Shown here: positions 15,592 to 24,665 of the stretch, one piece after another
Position numbering within the stretch: position 1 is the first letter of the stretch
Layout of the letters: every line of letters begins with the position of its first letter
Assembly: GCA_017744795.1 (NCBI GenBank)
Contig: JAGIAQ010000039.1
Location: forward strand, 1 to 34,869
Direction of reading: 5' to 3'
DNA from: Niabella sp.
Lineage (GTDB): Bacteria > Bacteroidota > Bacteroidia > Chitinophagales > Chitinophagaceae
DNA: 34,869 nt
The notes under the pieces: model-generated
Databases searched by the model: none
Told to the model about the DNA's origin: nothing
Seen by the model: the letters and a program-made list of their open reading frames with translations, nothing else
Made by a program: the position numbers and the translations under genes

Positions 15592-16584
15592 ATGAATTCG
15601 TTCGGGCAATTATTCAGAGTACAAATATTTGGTGAATCACACGGGGAATGCGTGGGAGTGGTACTGGACGGTATTCCCGCAGGTCTTCCGGTTCCGGTAG
15701 AAGATTTTTTGCCTGATATGGAACGCCGGAAAGGGGGTACTCAAAAAGGAGCCACGCCAAGAAAAGAGGATGATATCCCCATTTTTAAAAGCGGTGTTTT
15801 TAATGAAAAAACCACTGGCTTCCCGGTGATGATCTATTTTGAAAATAAGAATACCCGTAGCGGCGATTATGAAAAATTAAGAAGTTTCCCACGCCCCGGC
15901 CACGCAGATTTTGTTGCCCATAAAAAATTCGGAGGTTTTGAAGATTATAGAGGAGGGGGGCATTTTAGCGCCCGTTTGACAACGGGTCTGGTTGCTGCCG
16001 GCGTTATCGCAAAAAAATTACTGAAGAACATTGCTATCGACGCTACCATCATAGAAATTGGCGGTGACCCGGATACGGAACGTGGCCTTCAGAAGGCCAT
16101 CGACGCAAAAGATTCTGTAGGCGGGCTGATCGAATGTCGCGTGAAAGGCTTGCCGGTGGGCTTGGGAGAGCCTTATTTTGATTCGGTGGAGTCGCTGCTG
16201 GCGCATATGTTGTTTACGATCCCCGCCGTTAAAGGGGTGGAGTTTGGCAGCGGCTTTGCGGCTGCAAAGATGTTTGGCCTGCAGCACAACGATCCTATTG
16301 AAAATATGGATGGAAAAACATCCACCAATCATGCGGGCGGTATCGTTGGAGGCATCACCAATGGTAATGAATTGGTTTTTCGCATTGCCATAAAACCAAC
16401 AGCTTCCACGCCTAAACCGCAACACAGCCTGAACTGGGAAACCGGCCAGATGGAAGATTTTTCCGTGAAAGGGCGTCATGACCTTTGTGTGGCCCTGCGC
16501 GCGCCGGTGATCGTGGAGGCCGTAACGGCTATTGTGTTGGCCGATCTGATGCTGCAGGCGGGTCTTATTTCCCGGGTACTTTAA
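15592..16584 (+). CDS. aroC: Chorismate synthase
   Basis: The 330-residue flavoenzyme converts EPSP to chorismate with reduced FMN. Family signatures: the N-terminal FGQLFRVQIFGESHGECVGVVLDGIPAG, then RRKGGTQKGATPRKEDD, RPGHADF with RGGGHFSARLT, GFAAAKMFGLQHND, TSTNHAGGIVGGITNG and KGRHDLCVALRAPVIVEA. The length is slightly shorter than many AroC proteins (about 350-360), missing only a variable C-terminal tail. It closes the run of aromatic genes. It may share the operon transcript or have its own start, because the preceding 150-bp gap contains hairpins but no clear promoter. Confidence 0.95.
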   Translation: MNSFGQLFRVQIFGESHGECVGVVLDGIPAGLPVPVEDFLPDMERRKGGTQKGATPRKEDDIPIFKSGVFNEKTTGFPVMIYFENKNTRSGDYEKLRSFPRPGHADFVAHKKFGGFEDYRGGGHFSARLTTGLVAAGVIAKKLLKNIAIDATIIEIGGDPDTERGLQKAIDAKDSVGGLIECRVKGLPVGLGEPYFDSVESLLAHMLFTIPAVKGVEFGSGFAAAKMFGLQHNDPIENMDGKTSTNHAGGIVGGITNGNELVFRIAIKPTASTPKPQHSLNWETGQMEDFSVKGRHDLCVALRAPVIVEAVTAIVLADLMLQAGLISRVL

Positions 16585-16674
16585 TCCCTGCACGCTCATA
16601 AAACATAAAATTTGGCATGTTTTTTATGTTGTTTTAAGTATATCGGAACGTTCTTTCACTTAAAACAAAAAAAT

Positions 16675-16935
16675 ATGGGCATTTTATCTTGGATCATTTT
16701 CGGATTGATTGCAGGTGCAATTGCTAAAGCACTACACCCGGGTAAAGACCCCGGAGGTTGGATCGTTACCATTATTATTGGTATTGCCGGCGCTTTTGTG
16801 GGCGGTTGGATTGGGAATATGATGGGGTGGGGAGAACCGCACAGTTTCAGCATTAAAAGTTTTGCCCTTGCTATTCTGGGTGCGGTAATTTTATTATGGT
16901 TGTATGGATTAGCAACCCGAAAAAAAGAAGCTTAA
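16675..16935 (+). CDS. YeaQ/YmgE (GlsB) family small membrane protein
   Basis: The 86-residue protein is almost entirely membrane-embedded: three hydrophobic helices (LSWIIFGLIAGAIAKAL, WIVTIIIGIAGAFVGGWIG, FALAILGAVILLWLYGLA) joined by GKDPGG and a short polar loop, ending in RKKEA. This is the transglycosylase-associated (YeaQ/YmgE) family, which is linked to stress responses but has no known enzymatic reaction. The ATG at 16675 gives the family's normal length and the typical MGILSWIIFG start; an upstream in-frame ATG at 16612 would add a non-family Cys/Phe-rich tail. It is 90 bp after aroC and is followed by a strong terminator. Confidence 0.9.
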   Translation: MGILSWIIFGLIAGAIAKALHPGKDPGGWIVTIIIGIAGAFVGGWIGNMMGWGEPHSFSIKSFALAILGAVILLWLYGLATRKKEA

Positions 16936-16942
16936 ATTATTC

Positions 16943-16976
16943 AAATCATCCTGGCAAACGTCAGGATGATTTTTTT
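16943..16976. terminator. Terminator between YeaQ-like gene and purU
   Basis: AAATCATCCTG (16943-16953) pairs perfectly with CAGGATGATTT (16962-16972) and is followed by T to 16976. The upstream A-run makes it a candidate for both converging transcripts. Confidence 0.85.
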
Positions 16977-16980
16977 AAGA

Positions 16981-17814
16981 TCAGTTTTCAAACACCACCG
17001 TCTTGTTTTGGTCTACAATAACCCGGTCCTGCAATACCAGTTGCAGCGCTTTTGCCAGTACAGCTTCCTCCACCTCTTTGCCCAGCGTAACCATATCCTT
17101 AACAGAATGCGCATGATTTACCGGGATGATCTGCTGCGCGATGATGGGCCCCTCATCCAGGGTGTCCGTTACAAAATGCGCGGTGGCGCCAATCAGTTTT
17201 ACGCCTCTTTCATGTGCCTGCCGGTAAGGGTTTGCTCCAATAAAGGCCGGCAGGAAGGAATGGTGAATATTAATGATCCGGTGTGGAAAAGCGGCTATAA
17301 AGTCCGGGGAAAGGATCCGCATAAATTTGGCGAGAACGATATAGTCGAATGAATAATGGCTCAATGTCTGCACTAATTCCGTTTCAAAGCGTTCCTTGCT
17401 GATGTCATTGTGACCTACAAAATGAAAGGGGATCTCAAATTTCTCTGTCAACGGGCGCAATGTTTCGTGATTCCCGATCACGCATTCAACACTGGCGCCA
17501 AGCGTATTAAAATAATTCCGGAGCAGGATGTCTCCCAGGCAGTGGTATTCTTTGGTAACCAGTATGGCTATTTTTTTCTTTGACGCCGTATTCATAAAGA
17601 TCGAGCTGTTCTGCGGCAGCGCATTACTCAGCTCCGCTTTTACAAGATCCGGCTGAAAATTTTCATCCGCAACTTCAAGGCGCAGGTAAAACCGGTTGTC
17701 TGCAATGTTCACGTGTTCCCGCATGGAGATGATGTTGAGCCCGGCATTTGCCGTTACTTTCGAAACAGATGCCACCAATCCTACCTGGTCCGCGCATTGA
17801 ATTAAAATAATCAT
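16981..17814 (-). CDS. purU: Formyltetrahydrofolate deformylase
   Basis: The 277-residue enzyme hydrolyses 10-formyl-THF to formate and THF, balancing one-carbon units. Residues 1-75 form an ACT-like regulatory domain (LIQCADQVGLVASVSKVTANAGLNI). The rest is a formyltransferase fold, with KIAILVTKEYHCLGDIL, the catalytic NIHHSFLPAF (His) and TDTLDEGPIIAQ (Asp). The ACT domain separates it from PurN. The gene is divergent from bshC with a 72-bp gap and convergent with the aromatic operon. Confidence 0.94.
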   Translation of the reverse strand: MIILIQCADQVGLVASVSKVTANAGLNIISMREHVNIADNRFYLRLEVADENFQPDLVKAELSNALPQNSSIFMNTASKKKIAILVTKEYHCLGDILLRNYFNTLGASVECVIGNHETLRPLTEKFEIPFHFVGHNDISKERFETELVQTLSHYSFDYIVLAKFMRILSPDFIAAFPHRIINIHHSFLPAFIGANPYRQAHERGVKLIGATAHFVTDTLDEGPIIAQQIIPVNHAHSVKDMVTLGKEVEEAVLAKALQLVLQDRVIVDQNKTVVFEN

Positions 17815-17886
17815 GCACTAAAAATAAAACTATTTCATTTTAAAAATGTTATTGTATTTTTCGTTTGTTTTTGCAATCTGATCTAT

Positions 17887-19488
17887 ATGGACTGTAAGGT
17901 TTTGAATATTCCCTACCGGGAAACCGGTTATTTTGGCAAGTTGGTGCTGGACTATCTGGCCGGGAGCGAAAAATTAAAACCCTTTTATAATGATTTCCCT
18001 GGTAAGCAGGCCATTTTGGATGCGATCAGTCGTCGTCAGGGCGTTGCCACAAACCGTAGCCTGCTGACGGAGGTTTTGCAACAACAATATTCGAACGTGC
18101 AGCCATCGCAAAGCGTAAAGGAAAATATTGAATTGCTTCGGAAGGAAACAACTTTTACGGTTACCACTGCTCATCAGCCCAATATTTTTACCGGGCCCTT
18201 ATATTTTATTTATAAAATACTGCATGCTGTAAAACTGGCGGCTTATTGCAAACAGCAGTTCCCTGAGTTTGATTTTGTTCCGGTGTATTATATGGGCAGC
18301 GAGGATGCCGATCTTGAAGAACTGGGGCAACTATCGGTGAACTGCGAAAAGCTGGTTTGGAACACGAAGCAGGCAGGCGCCGTAGGACGCATGAAAGTGG
18401 ATAAGCCTTTGCTGGCGCTGATTGCCGCAATTGAAGCCCAGGTAAATGTGTTGCCTTTTGGATTGGAAATTACCCAGGCGATAAAGGACTTTTACAAAGA
18501 GGGAACATCCATACAGGAAGCCACCTTGCATTTCGTTAATTTCCTGTTTGCGGCTTATGGGCTTGTTGTGTTGATTGCTGATAATAAAGATCTGAAAGCA
18601 ACTGCTGCGGATATTTTCAGAGACGAACTGTTGCATAGCCGTTCGATAGAATTAGTGGAAGCGACAGCAAAAGAGCTGGGTGAAGCGGGTTATAAAGTGC
18701 AGGCCCATGGCCGTCCGATCAACTTATTTTATCTGACCGATGAAGGACGGAACAGGATCGAACGCACCGGTGAACACTGGAGCGTGGTCGATACCAAACA
18801 GGTATTTACCCGGGAGCAGATAATGAATGAGGTTGACACGAACCCCGGGCGGTTTAGTCCGAATGTGATCCTGCGCCCGGTATTCCAGGAACGCATTCTT
18901 CCGAATCTTTTATTCATTGGCGGCGGTGGGGAGCTGGCTTACTGGACGCAACTCAAAAAAGTATTCGGGCAATACAATGTGCCGTATCCCGTGTTGGTGT
19001 TGCGTAATTCATTTCTTTTTATGGACCGGCAACAGGCCCGGCTCAAAGAAAATTTAGACATTTCGATCCTACAACTTTTTCAATCCTCTTTCAAATTGAA
19101 AGGGAAGTGGATCCATAATAATTCTGAAAAAGATCTTGACATCAAAAAAGCCATGGAGGCCTTTTCGGCAATCTATGACGAGCTTAGAATGCAGGCGGCA
19201 CCGGTCGATGGCACCTTATTGCAGCATATTGGAGCGTTGGAAACCGGCACTATAAAAAGGGTTGAGGCGTTGGGGAAAAAGATGCTGCGTGCCGAAAAAC
19301 GGAATCATCAGGATGCTATGCAGCAGATTGATAAACTAAAAGACCAGCTGTTTCCCGGCAACGGATTGCAGGAACGTATTGAGAATTTTATTCCTTTTTA
19401 TGCACGCTATGGCAATGATTTTATTGAAACCCTTTACCAGCATTCCTTAGCGCTGGAACAGGAATTTGTCGTTTTGGAACAGGAATAA
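17887..19488 (+). CDS. bshC: Bacillithiol biosynthesis cysteine-adding enzyme BshC
   Basis: The 533-residue protein matches BshC in length and in motifs such as YFGKLVLDYLAG, VTTAHQPNIFTGPLYFIYKILHAVKLA, YMGSEDADLEELG, FSPNVILRPVFQERILPNLLFIGGGGELAYW and a C-terminal helical coiled-coil dimerisation region with KRVEALGKKMLRAEKRN. BshC is assigned to adding cysteine to GlcN-malate in bacillithiol synthesis, so this organism probably uses bacillithiol as its low-molecular-weight thiol. bshA and bshB are not in the window. The stop codon directly abuts the purE stop on the other strand. Confidence 0.94.
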   Translation: MDCKVLNIPYRETGYFGKLVLDYLAGSEKLKPFYNDFPGKQAILDAISRRQGVATNRSLLTEVLQQQYSNVQPSQSVKENIELLRKETTFTVTTAHQPNIFTGPLYFIYKILHAVKLAAYCKQQFPEFDFVPVYYMGSEDADLEELGQLSVNCEKLVWNTKQAGAVGRMKVDKPLLALIAAIEAQVNVLPFGLEITQAIKDFYKEGTSIQEATLHFVNFLFAAYGLVVLIADNKDLKATAADIFRDELLHSRSIELVEATAKELGEAGYKVQAHGRPINLFYLTDEGRNRIERTGEHWSVVDTKQVFTREQIMNEVDTNPGRFSPNVILRPVFQERILPNLLFIGGGGELAYWTQLKKVFGQYNVPYPVLVLRNSFLFMDRQQARLKENLDISILQLFQSSFKLKGKWIHNNSEKDLDIKKAMEAFSAIYDELRMQAAPVDGTLLQHIGALETGTIKRVEALGKKMLRAEKRNHQDAMQQIDKLKDQLFPGNGLQERIENFIPFYARYGNDFIETLYQHSLALEQEFVVLEQE

Positions 19489-20007
19489 TCAGGAAGGATC
19501 AAACGCGTTGGGTTGTCCTTTGGACCGGAGCTGTTCAACTTTTCCCAGGACTTCTGTTTCCATAGTTTTTTTATAGGCAGCTATTTTTTCGTTGACCGCG
19601 TCGTCGGATGCACCAATGATCTGGGCAGCAAGGATACCCGCATTTTTTGCGGCATTTAACGCAACAGTGGCTACCGGAACACCATTGGGCATTTGCAAAA
19701 TACTCAGCACCGAATCCCATCCATCAATAGAGTTGCTCGATTTTACGGGAACGCCAATTACGGGTAAAGTGGTTATGGAGGCCACCATGCCCGGAAGATG
19801 TGCCGCGCCGCCGGCACCGGCAATGATCACCTTCAATCCGCGTTCTTTTGCTTTGGTGGCGTACTCGATCATACGCAGGGGGGTGCGGTGTGCAGAAACC
19901 ACCGTTACTTCATATGCGATCCCAAACGTTTTGAGGACGGCTGCCGCCGGTTCCATAACCGGCAGGTCGCTGTCGCTGCCCATGATAATGCCTACCTGTA
20001 TTGCCAT
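19489..20007 (-). CDS. purE: N5-carboxyaminoimidazole ribonucleotide mutase
   Basis: The 172-residue PurE moves the carboxyl of N5-CAIR to C4, giving CAIR in purine synthesis. Motifs: [27 protein letters not shown] with the active-site His, [24 protein letters not shown] and [21 protein letters not shown]. Class I (bacterial) type. PurK, its usual partner, is not adjacent here. It converges on bshC with no spacer. Confidence 0.95.
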   Translation of the reverse strand: MAIQVGIIMGSDSDLPVMEPAAAVLKTFGIAYEVTVVSAHRTPLRMIEYATKAKERGLKVIIAGAGGAAHLPGMVASITTLPVIGVPVKSSNSIDGWDSVLSILQMPNGVPVATVALNAAKNAGILAAQIIGASDDAVNEKIAAYKKTMETEVLGKVEQLRSKGQPNAFDPS

Positions 20008-20044
20008 GCTGCAAAGAAAAGTAAAAAATCATAATTAACAGCGG

Positions 20045-20330
20045 GGAATCGTTTTTACCACGAAGCCGCTATGACGCAAAGAAAGGTGTCAGATGCGTAT
20101 TGGCGTGCTTCTGCGCCGTTGCATCGCTGCACCTCCGCGACAAACCTTCGAATCTTTGCTTGCCCCCTGCGCCGTTGCTCCTTTGCGTCCTTGCGTGAAA
20201 TAGCTTCCGCACCACTGCGCCGCTGCTTCGCTGCGTCTCCGCGTGAAGCTCTTGCGTCTTCGCATGAAATCTTAGCGTCCTTGCGTGAGATAATCTTTGA
20301 GCGAGATCTTCCTTCTATAAACCCCAAAAA
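20045..20330. repeat. Degenerate 9-bp-period repeat tract
   Basis: On the minus strand the sequence is a chain of GGACGCAAAG, GGAGCAACG and GGCGCAGAG-like units with a period near 9 bp and interspersed TTTCACGC. Because the period is a multiple of 3, it leaves a 90-codon open frame rich in R-K-D-A-K and Q-R-R, a well-known kind of spurious Bacteroidota ORF. This repeat fills most of the 340-bp gap between purE and pncB. Confidence 0.8.
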
Positions 20331-20335
20331 ATCGC

Positions 20336-20343
20336 TAGGTTTG
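20336..20343 (+). promoter_or_regulatory. Candidate -7 element directly before pncB
   Basis: TAGGTTTG matches TANNTTTG and ends only 4 nt before the pncB ATG at 20348, implying a leaderless or nearly leaderless mRNA. Confidence 0.45.
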
Positions 20344-20347
20344 AAAC

Positions 20348-21538
20348 ATGAACAAAAACGAACTCATTCTTCCGTCTGTTTCATTGCTGGATAACGATTT
20401 TTATAAATTCACCATGCAGTGCGCGGTGATGCAGCTGTTCCCAGATGTGCAGGCCCGCTACGCTTTTATTAATCGCGGTAAGCATGAATTTCCGGAAGGC
20501 TTTGGGGATGCATTGCAACAACAGGTGGAGCAGATGGCCGCCTTGAAGCTTACTAGAAAGGAGCGGGACTATCTTGTAAAGAACTGCCCTTATTTAAATG
20601 CAGCCTACCTCGATCTGCTTGCCGGCTATCAGTATGATCCGTCGGAAGTAAGTATCCGCCAGCAGGGAAAAGACCTGGAGGTAGTGGTGGAAGGGCATTG
20701 GTTCCGGACCATCCTGTGGGAAGTGCCGATCCTGTTTCTTATAAGCGAACTGTATTATAAAATGACCGGTCAGCAACGGGATCACGATGAGCAGGTAATA
20801 AAAAACACTATAGAAAAAACAAAGATCTATAAAGACCTCGATGTGCCGGTTGCAGAATTCGGCACCCGCAGAAGACACTCGTACCAGGTGCAGCAACTGG
20901 TGGTGGATACCCTGGCAAAACATGGAGGGAAAAGCTTTGTAGGCACCAGCAATGTGCACCTGGCGATGAGCTCCAACAAAAAACCGATCGGCACACATGC
21001 CCATGAATGGTTTATGTTTCACGGTGCCAAATATGGTTTTACAATGGCCAATAGCTTAAGCCTGGAGCATTGGTCGGATGTGTACCGTGGCGACCTGGGT
21101 GTGGCACTTTCTGATACCTATACCAATGATGTTTTTTTTGAACAGTTCGATAAAAAGTTTGCAAAGCTTTTTGACGGGGTGCGGCACGACAGCGGCGATC
21201 CTATCGTCTATGCCGAAAAAGTGATCGCCCATTATAAGAAACTAGGCATTAATCCGGCTTACAAGTTTATCATTTTTTCGGATGGATTAAATTCAGAAAA
21301 AGTAACAGAGATCACTCATGCAACAAAAGATAAAATAGGGATCTCCTTTGGCATTGGAACCAACCTCACTAATGACGTAGGGCTGGAACCAATGAATATT
21401 GTAATGAAGCTAACGGGCGTTCAATTAGATGGCCGGCGCTGGATCCCTACCGTAAAGCTTTCTGATGAAAACGGAAAACATACCGGTGAACCGGAAATGA
21501 TTGAACTGGCCAGGGAGGTTTTGGGCATTGAACATTAA
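20348..21538 (+). CDS. pncB: Nicotinate phosphoribosyltransferase
   Basis: The 396-residue enzyme joins nicotinate to PRPP, forming nicotinate mononucleotide in the NAD salvage (Preiss-Handler) route. Visible family motifs are LLDNDFYKFTMQ, EFGTRRRHSYQVQ, FVGTSNVHLAM, GTHAHEWFM (the phosphorylated His region), VRHDSGDP, FSDGLNSEKV and FGIGTNLTND. Length and order are normal for the bacterial PncB group. It stands alone between a repeat tract and a 226-bp gap. Confidence 0.95.
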   Translation: MNKNELILPSVSLLDNDFYKFTMQCAVMQLFPDVQARYAFINRGKHEFPEGFGDALQQQVEQMAALKLTRKERDYLVKNCPYLNAAYLDLLAGYQYDPSEVSIRQQGKDLEVVVEGHWFRTILWEVPILFLISELYYKMTGQQRDHDEQVIKNTIEKTKIYKDLDVPVAEFGTRRRHSYQVQQLVVDTLAKHGGKSFVGTSNVHLAMSSNKKPIGTHAHEWFMFHGAKYGFTMANSLSLEHWSDVYRGDLGVALSDTYTNDVFFEQFDKKFAKLFDGVRHDSGDPIVYAEKVIAHYKKLGINPAYKFIIFSDGLNSEKVTEITHATKDKIGISFGIGTNLTNDVGLEPMNIVMKLTGVQLDGRRWIPTVKLSDENGKHTGEPEMIELAREVLGIEH

Positions 21539-21764
21539 ATATATACGAATTAATTTATATTAAATATTTTATTTAAGCTTTTTCTAACGAAAAACCGGGC
21601 TGGTTGCAGTACCTTTGCGACGGTTTCAGGGAAAATTGTCTGTACTTTGTGAGCGGCTGAAATATCAATTGCGACTATTTTGTTCTGCTTAAATCCCCTA
21701 AATCGTACCAAACCTTATTATCGATTTTAATAATTAAAGTAATTAAAAAAGAGATTTTTTAACT
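21539..21764. promoter_or_regulatory. Upstream region of the L,D-transpeptidase-like gene
   Basis: A TACCTTTG box lies at 21610-21617, about 147 bp before the ATG at 21765, giving an unusually long possible 5' leader for this window. I see no recognisable riboswitch fold in it. Confidence 0.4.
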
Positions 21765-22526
21765 ATGGGGTCTGCTATTGTAAAAAAAATAGTGCCGGTA
21801 GTGCTGGTGATTATGGCGATGGTAACAAGTTCCTGGCGGTTTAATGAACCGGCAAATCTTGCAACATCCGAAAACGATTTTAAAGATATTACCGGATGGC
21901 ATTGGGGCAGGGGTTACGCTTTAGGAGGTGCATCATCCGCTTACGAATTGATGTACGACAGCCTGGGGCTGGATCTGAAGGGGCTTTCGGAACAAGCTTT
22001 TGTGGATGCCATGGAGGGTTTCGACGAATTGAAAAAAGAAGGTCTTCTGAAAAATGACTCGATCATAACCGTGATCGATTTTGATCAGCCCAGCATCAAT
22101 AAAAGATTGTATGTGGTGGATCTAAAACATTACCAGGTGTTGTTTAATACATGGGCTGCTCATGGAAGAAATTCAGGAAGCCTGATGGCAACTTCTTTTA
22201 GCAATGCCCTATCTTCAAATAAAAGCAGTCTTGGCTTTTATCTTACAGATGCGCCTTATTACGGGGGGAACGGCTATTCGCTTAAATTAAAAGGATTAGA
22301 ATCCGGTGTGAATGACAGGGCTATGGCCCGTGCCATCGTGCTGCACGGCGCGGATTATGTAAGTCAGTCGAGCATTGATGAACTGGGATACCTGGGGCGC
22401 AGCTTTGGTTGTCCCGCAGTGCCCCGGGCTTTGTGCCGCTCCATTATCGATGTCATCAAGGAAGGGTCGGTATTGTTTATCTACAATAGCGCTTATCATC
22501 TGGCAACCCGGTACACATTGGGCTGA
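21765..22526 (+). CDS. Murein L,D-transpeptidase catalytic-domain family protein
   Basis: The 253-residue protein starts with a signal-anchor or signal peptide (IVKKIVPVVLVIMAMVTSSW). Its C-terminal half holds IVLHGADYVSQ and RSFGCPAVP, the His and Cys (about Cys216) of a YkuD-like L,D-transpeptidase active site, here of the variant family where the domain follows a helical N-terminal region. Such enzymes form 3-3 cross-links or attach proteins to peptidoglycan in the periplasm. It has no LysM or other binding domain. A terminator follows, so it is probably monocistronic. Confidence 0.85.
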   Translation: MGSAIVKKIVPVVLVIMAMVTSSWRFNEPANLATSENDFKDITGWHWGRGYALGGASSAYELMYDSLGLDLKGLSEQAFVDAMEGFDELKKEGLLKNDSIITVIDFDQPSINKRLYVVDLKHYQVLFNTWAAHGRNSGSLMATSFSNALSSNKSSLGFYLTDAPYYGGNGYSLKLKGLESGVNDRAMARAIVLHGADYVSQSSIDELGYLGRSFGCPAVPRALCRSIIDVIKEGSVLFIYNSAYHLATRYTLG

Positions 22527-22556
22527 AGTCATTTTACGATCTGATATTTATTAATG

Positions 22557-22580
22557 CCAGGGTTATCCCTGGTTTTTTTT
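22557..22580 (+). terminator. Terminator after the L,D-transpeptidase-like gene
   Basis: CCAGGG-TTAT-CCCTGG followed by eight T. It lies between the transpeptidase-like gene and the acetylesterase and rules out an acetylesterase start at the in-frame ATG at 22554. Confidence 0.85.
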
Positions 22581-22631
22581 ATGTCTGCAATCAAAATAAA
22601 CGTAATTTTAAAACCCGAAAACAGATTGCCC

Positions 22632-24611
22632 ATGCCAAACAGATCATTAAAGACTACGCTTTGTTTTTTACTTCTTTTTACAGTTGCTCGCTCCGGCGCC
22701 ACGGTAAAGCTGCCGGCGCTATTTAGCAACAATATGGTTCTGCAGCGGCAAACGAATGCAGCCATATGGGGCACCGCCGCAGCCGGCAAAACGGTTAGGG
22801 TACAAACCTCCTGGAATAAACGCACCTATTGGGCTAAAGCCGATGCGGGGGGAAACTGGAATGTGAAAGTAGCCACACCGGTTTATGGCGGTCCGTATTC
22901 CATCAATATTACGGAAGAAAATACTATTACCCTGGAGAACGTATTGATCGGGGATGTATGGCTCTGTTCCGGTCAGTCGAACATGGAAATGCCGTTGTCC
23001 GGCTGGGGTAAAATAATGAATTACCAGCAGGAGATCGCCGCTGCCAACTACCCTGGTATCCGATTGCTGCAGGCATTACATGTAACCGCTAATACACCTG
23101 CAAACGACCTGGCGGTAAGAAACAACGGCTGGGATGTTTGCACGCCACAAACCATCGCTGAATTTTCAGCAACTGCTTATTTCTTTGCCCGGACAATTTA
23201 TAAAGAAACAAAGATCCCCATCGGGTTGATCCATAGTTCCTGGGGTGGCACAGTAGCAGAAGCCTGGACCAGTTTTGAAACGCTGCAAACGCTTCCGGAT
23301 TTTGCCGCAGCAGCCCAAAAAATAAAAGCTACGCCGGAGTTGAATAACGTATTATATGAGGAGCAAATGAAGGCGTGGAGCCTGAAGAAAAATCAGGCGG
23401 ATAGAGGATTGGTAGACGGCAAACCTGTTTGGGCGGCTGTGGATCTGAATACCGGCGACTGGCAGACGATGCAATTACCCGGTTTATGGGAAACGAAAGG
23501 ATACCCTGACCTGGACGGGGTGGTATGGTTCCGGAAAGAAGTAACAATACCTGAATCCTGGAGCGGCAAGGATCTTATTCTCAGTTTGAGCACGATTGAT
23601 GACGACGATATTACTTATTTTAATGGAGTACAGGTGGGCGCAACAACCGGTTATGATCATGACCGGGTTTACAAAGTGCCTGCCGGCCTGGTAAAAAAGG
23701 GAGCTAATTCTATCACGGTCCGTGTTACGGATAATGGAGGCGGTGGAGGCCTGTATGGGGAGGCTAAACAAATGTTCCTCGGCACAAAAGAAGGGCAGCA
23801 AATAGCTCTTTCAGGGAACTGGATCTCTAAAATTTCTTTTACGTTTAAAGATCTGCCACCAGCGCCGCAAAGCCCTCAAAATCCTAACCGCCCCGGGGTG
23901 TTGTATAACGCGATGATCCACCCGGTTACCCGGTTTGCTATTAAAGGCGTTATCTGGTATCAGGGAGAAGCCAATGCCGGCAGGGCCTGGCAGTACCGGG
24001 AGCTGTTTCCCGCGCTCATTCAGGACTGGAGGAAAAAATTTTCTTCGGGTGCGTTTCCTTTCTATTTTGTGCAATTAGCAAATTTCATGAAACGTGCCGA
24101 TCTGCCTGCCGAATCCCAATGGGCGGAACTCCGTGAAGCGCAATTAATGACCACCCGGCTTTCCAATACGGGGATGGCAACTATTATTGATATTGGTGCG
24201 GGCGATAACATTCATCCCAAAAACAAGCAGGAGGTGGGCCGGCGTCTGGCCCTGATCGCCTTAAATAAAGTTTATGGTAAACGGAATGAATATTCCGGTC
24301 CGTTGTACCGGTCGCAGCAAATAAACGGCAGTACTATTGTGTTGTCTTTTACGCATGCAAAGGGAATGAAAGCGAAAGACGGAGTGTTAAAAGGTTTTGC
24401 AATTGCGGGCTCCGATAAAAAATTTTATTGGGCAGAGGCGAGCGTTAAAGGCAATACGATCGTGGTCAGGTCGCCAGAGGTGAAAGCGCCGGTGGCCGTA
24501 CGTTATGCCTGGGCTGATAACCCGGAGGCCAACCTGGTAAACAGCGACGGGCTTCCGGCATCGCCCTTCAGAACCGATAATTGGGATGGGATTACAAAAG
24601 GGAAAAAGTAA
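22632..24611 (+). CDS. Sialate O-acetylesterase (SGNH/SASA) with jelly-roll insert
   Basis: The 659-residue exported protein has a signal peptide (KTTLCFLLLFTVARSGA) and an N-terminal beta domain. The SGNH hydrolase shows WLCSGQSNMEM with Ser116, GLIHSSWGGTVAEAW, VIWYQGEANAG and GAGDNIHPKNK (Asp/His). Between about residues 260 and 385 a galactose-binding-like jelly-roll is inserted (WFRKEVTIPESWSGKDLIL, FNGVQVGAT, ANSITVRVTDNGGGGG). Enzymes of this group remove O-acetyl groups from sialic acids or, in Bacteroidota polysaccharide loci, from acetylated xylan or pectin. The ATG at 22632 follows the terminator; the upstream ATG at 22554 lies before it. It precedes a second esterase by 54 bp. Confidence 0.9.
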   Translation: MPNRSLKTTLCFLLLFTVARSGATVKLPALFSNNMVLQRQTNAAIWGTAAAGKTVRVQTSWNKRTYWAKADAGGNWNVKVATPVYGGPYSINITEENTITLENVLIGDVWLCSGQSNMEMPLSGWGKIMNYQQEIAAANYPGIRLLQALHVTANTPANDLAVRNNGWDVCTPQTIAEFSATAYFFARTIYKETKIPIGLIHSSWGGTVAEAWTSFETLQTLPDFAAAAQKIKATPELNNVLYEEQMKAWSLKKNQADRGLVDGKPVWAAVDLNTGDWQTMQLPGLWETKGYPDLDGVVWFRKEVTIPESWSGKDLILSLSTIDDDDITYFNGVQVGATTGYDHDRVYKVPAGLVKKGANSITVRVTDNGGGGGLYGEAKQMFLGTKEGQQIALSGNWISKISFTFKDLPPAPQSPQNPNRPGVLYNAMIHPVTRFAIKGVIWYQGEANAGRAWQYRELFPALIQDWRKKFSSGAFPFYFVQLANFMKRADLPAESQWAELREAQLMTTRLSNTGMATIIDIGAGDNIHPKNKQEVGRRLALIALNKVYGKRNEYSGPLYRSQQINGSTIVLSFTHAKGMKAKDGVLKGFAIAGSDKKFYWAEASVKGNTIVVRSPEVKAPVAVRYAWADNPEANLVNSDGLPASPFRTDNWDGITKGKK

Positions 24612-24665
24612 TTTTCCGAAATAAGTTTAATTGGTTATTTTGGTAATGGATTAAAAATTACATTC

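Noticed and set aside
20055-20327. 90-codon minus-strand open frame rich in RKDAK
   Set aside because: Product of a 9-bp-period repeat; this kind of frame is a known annotation artefact.
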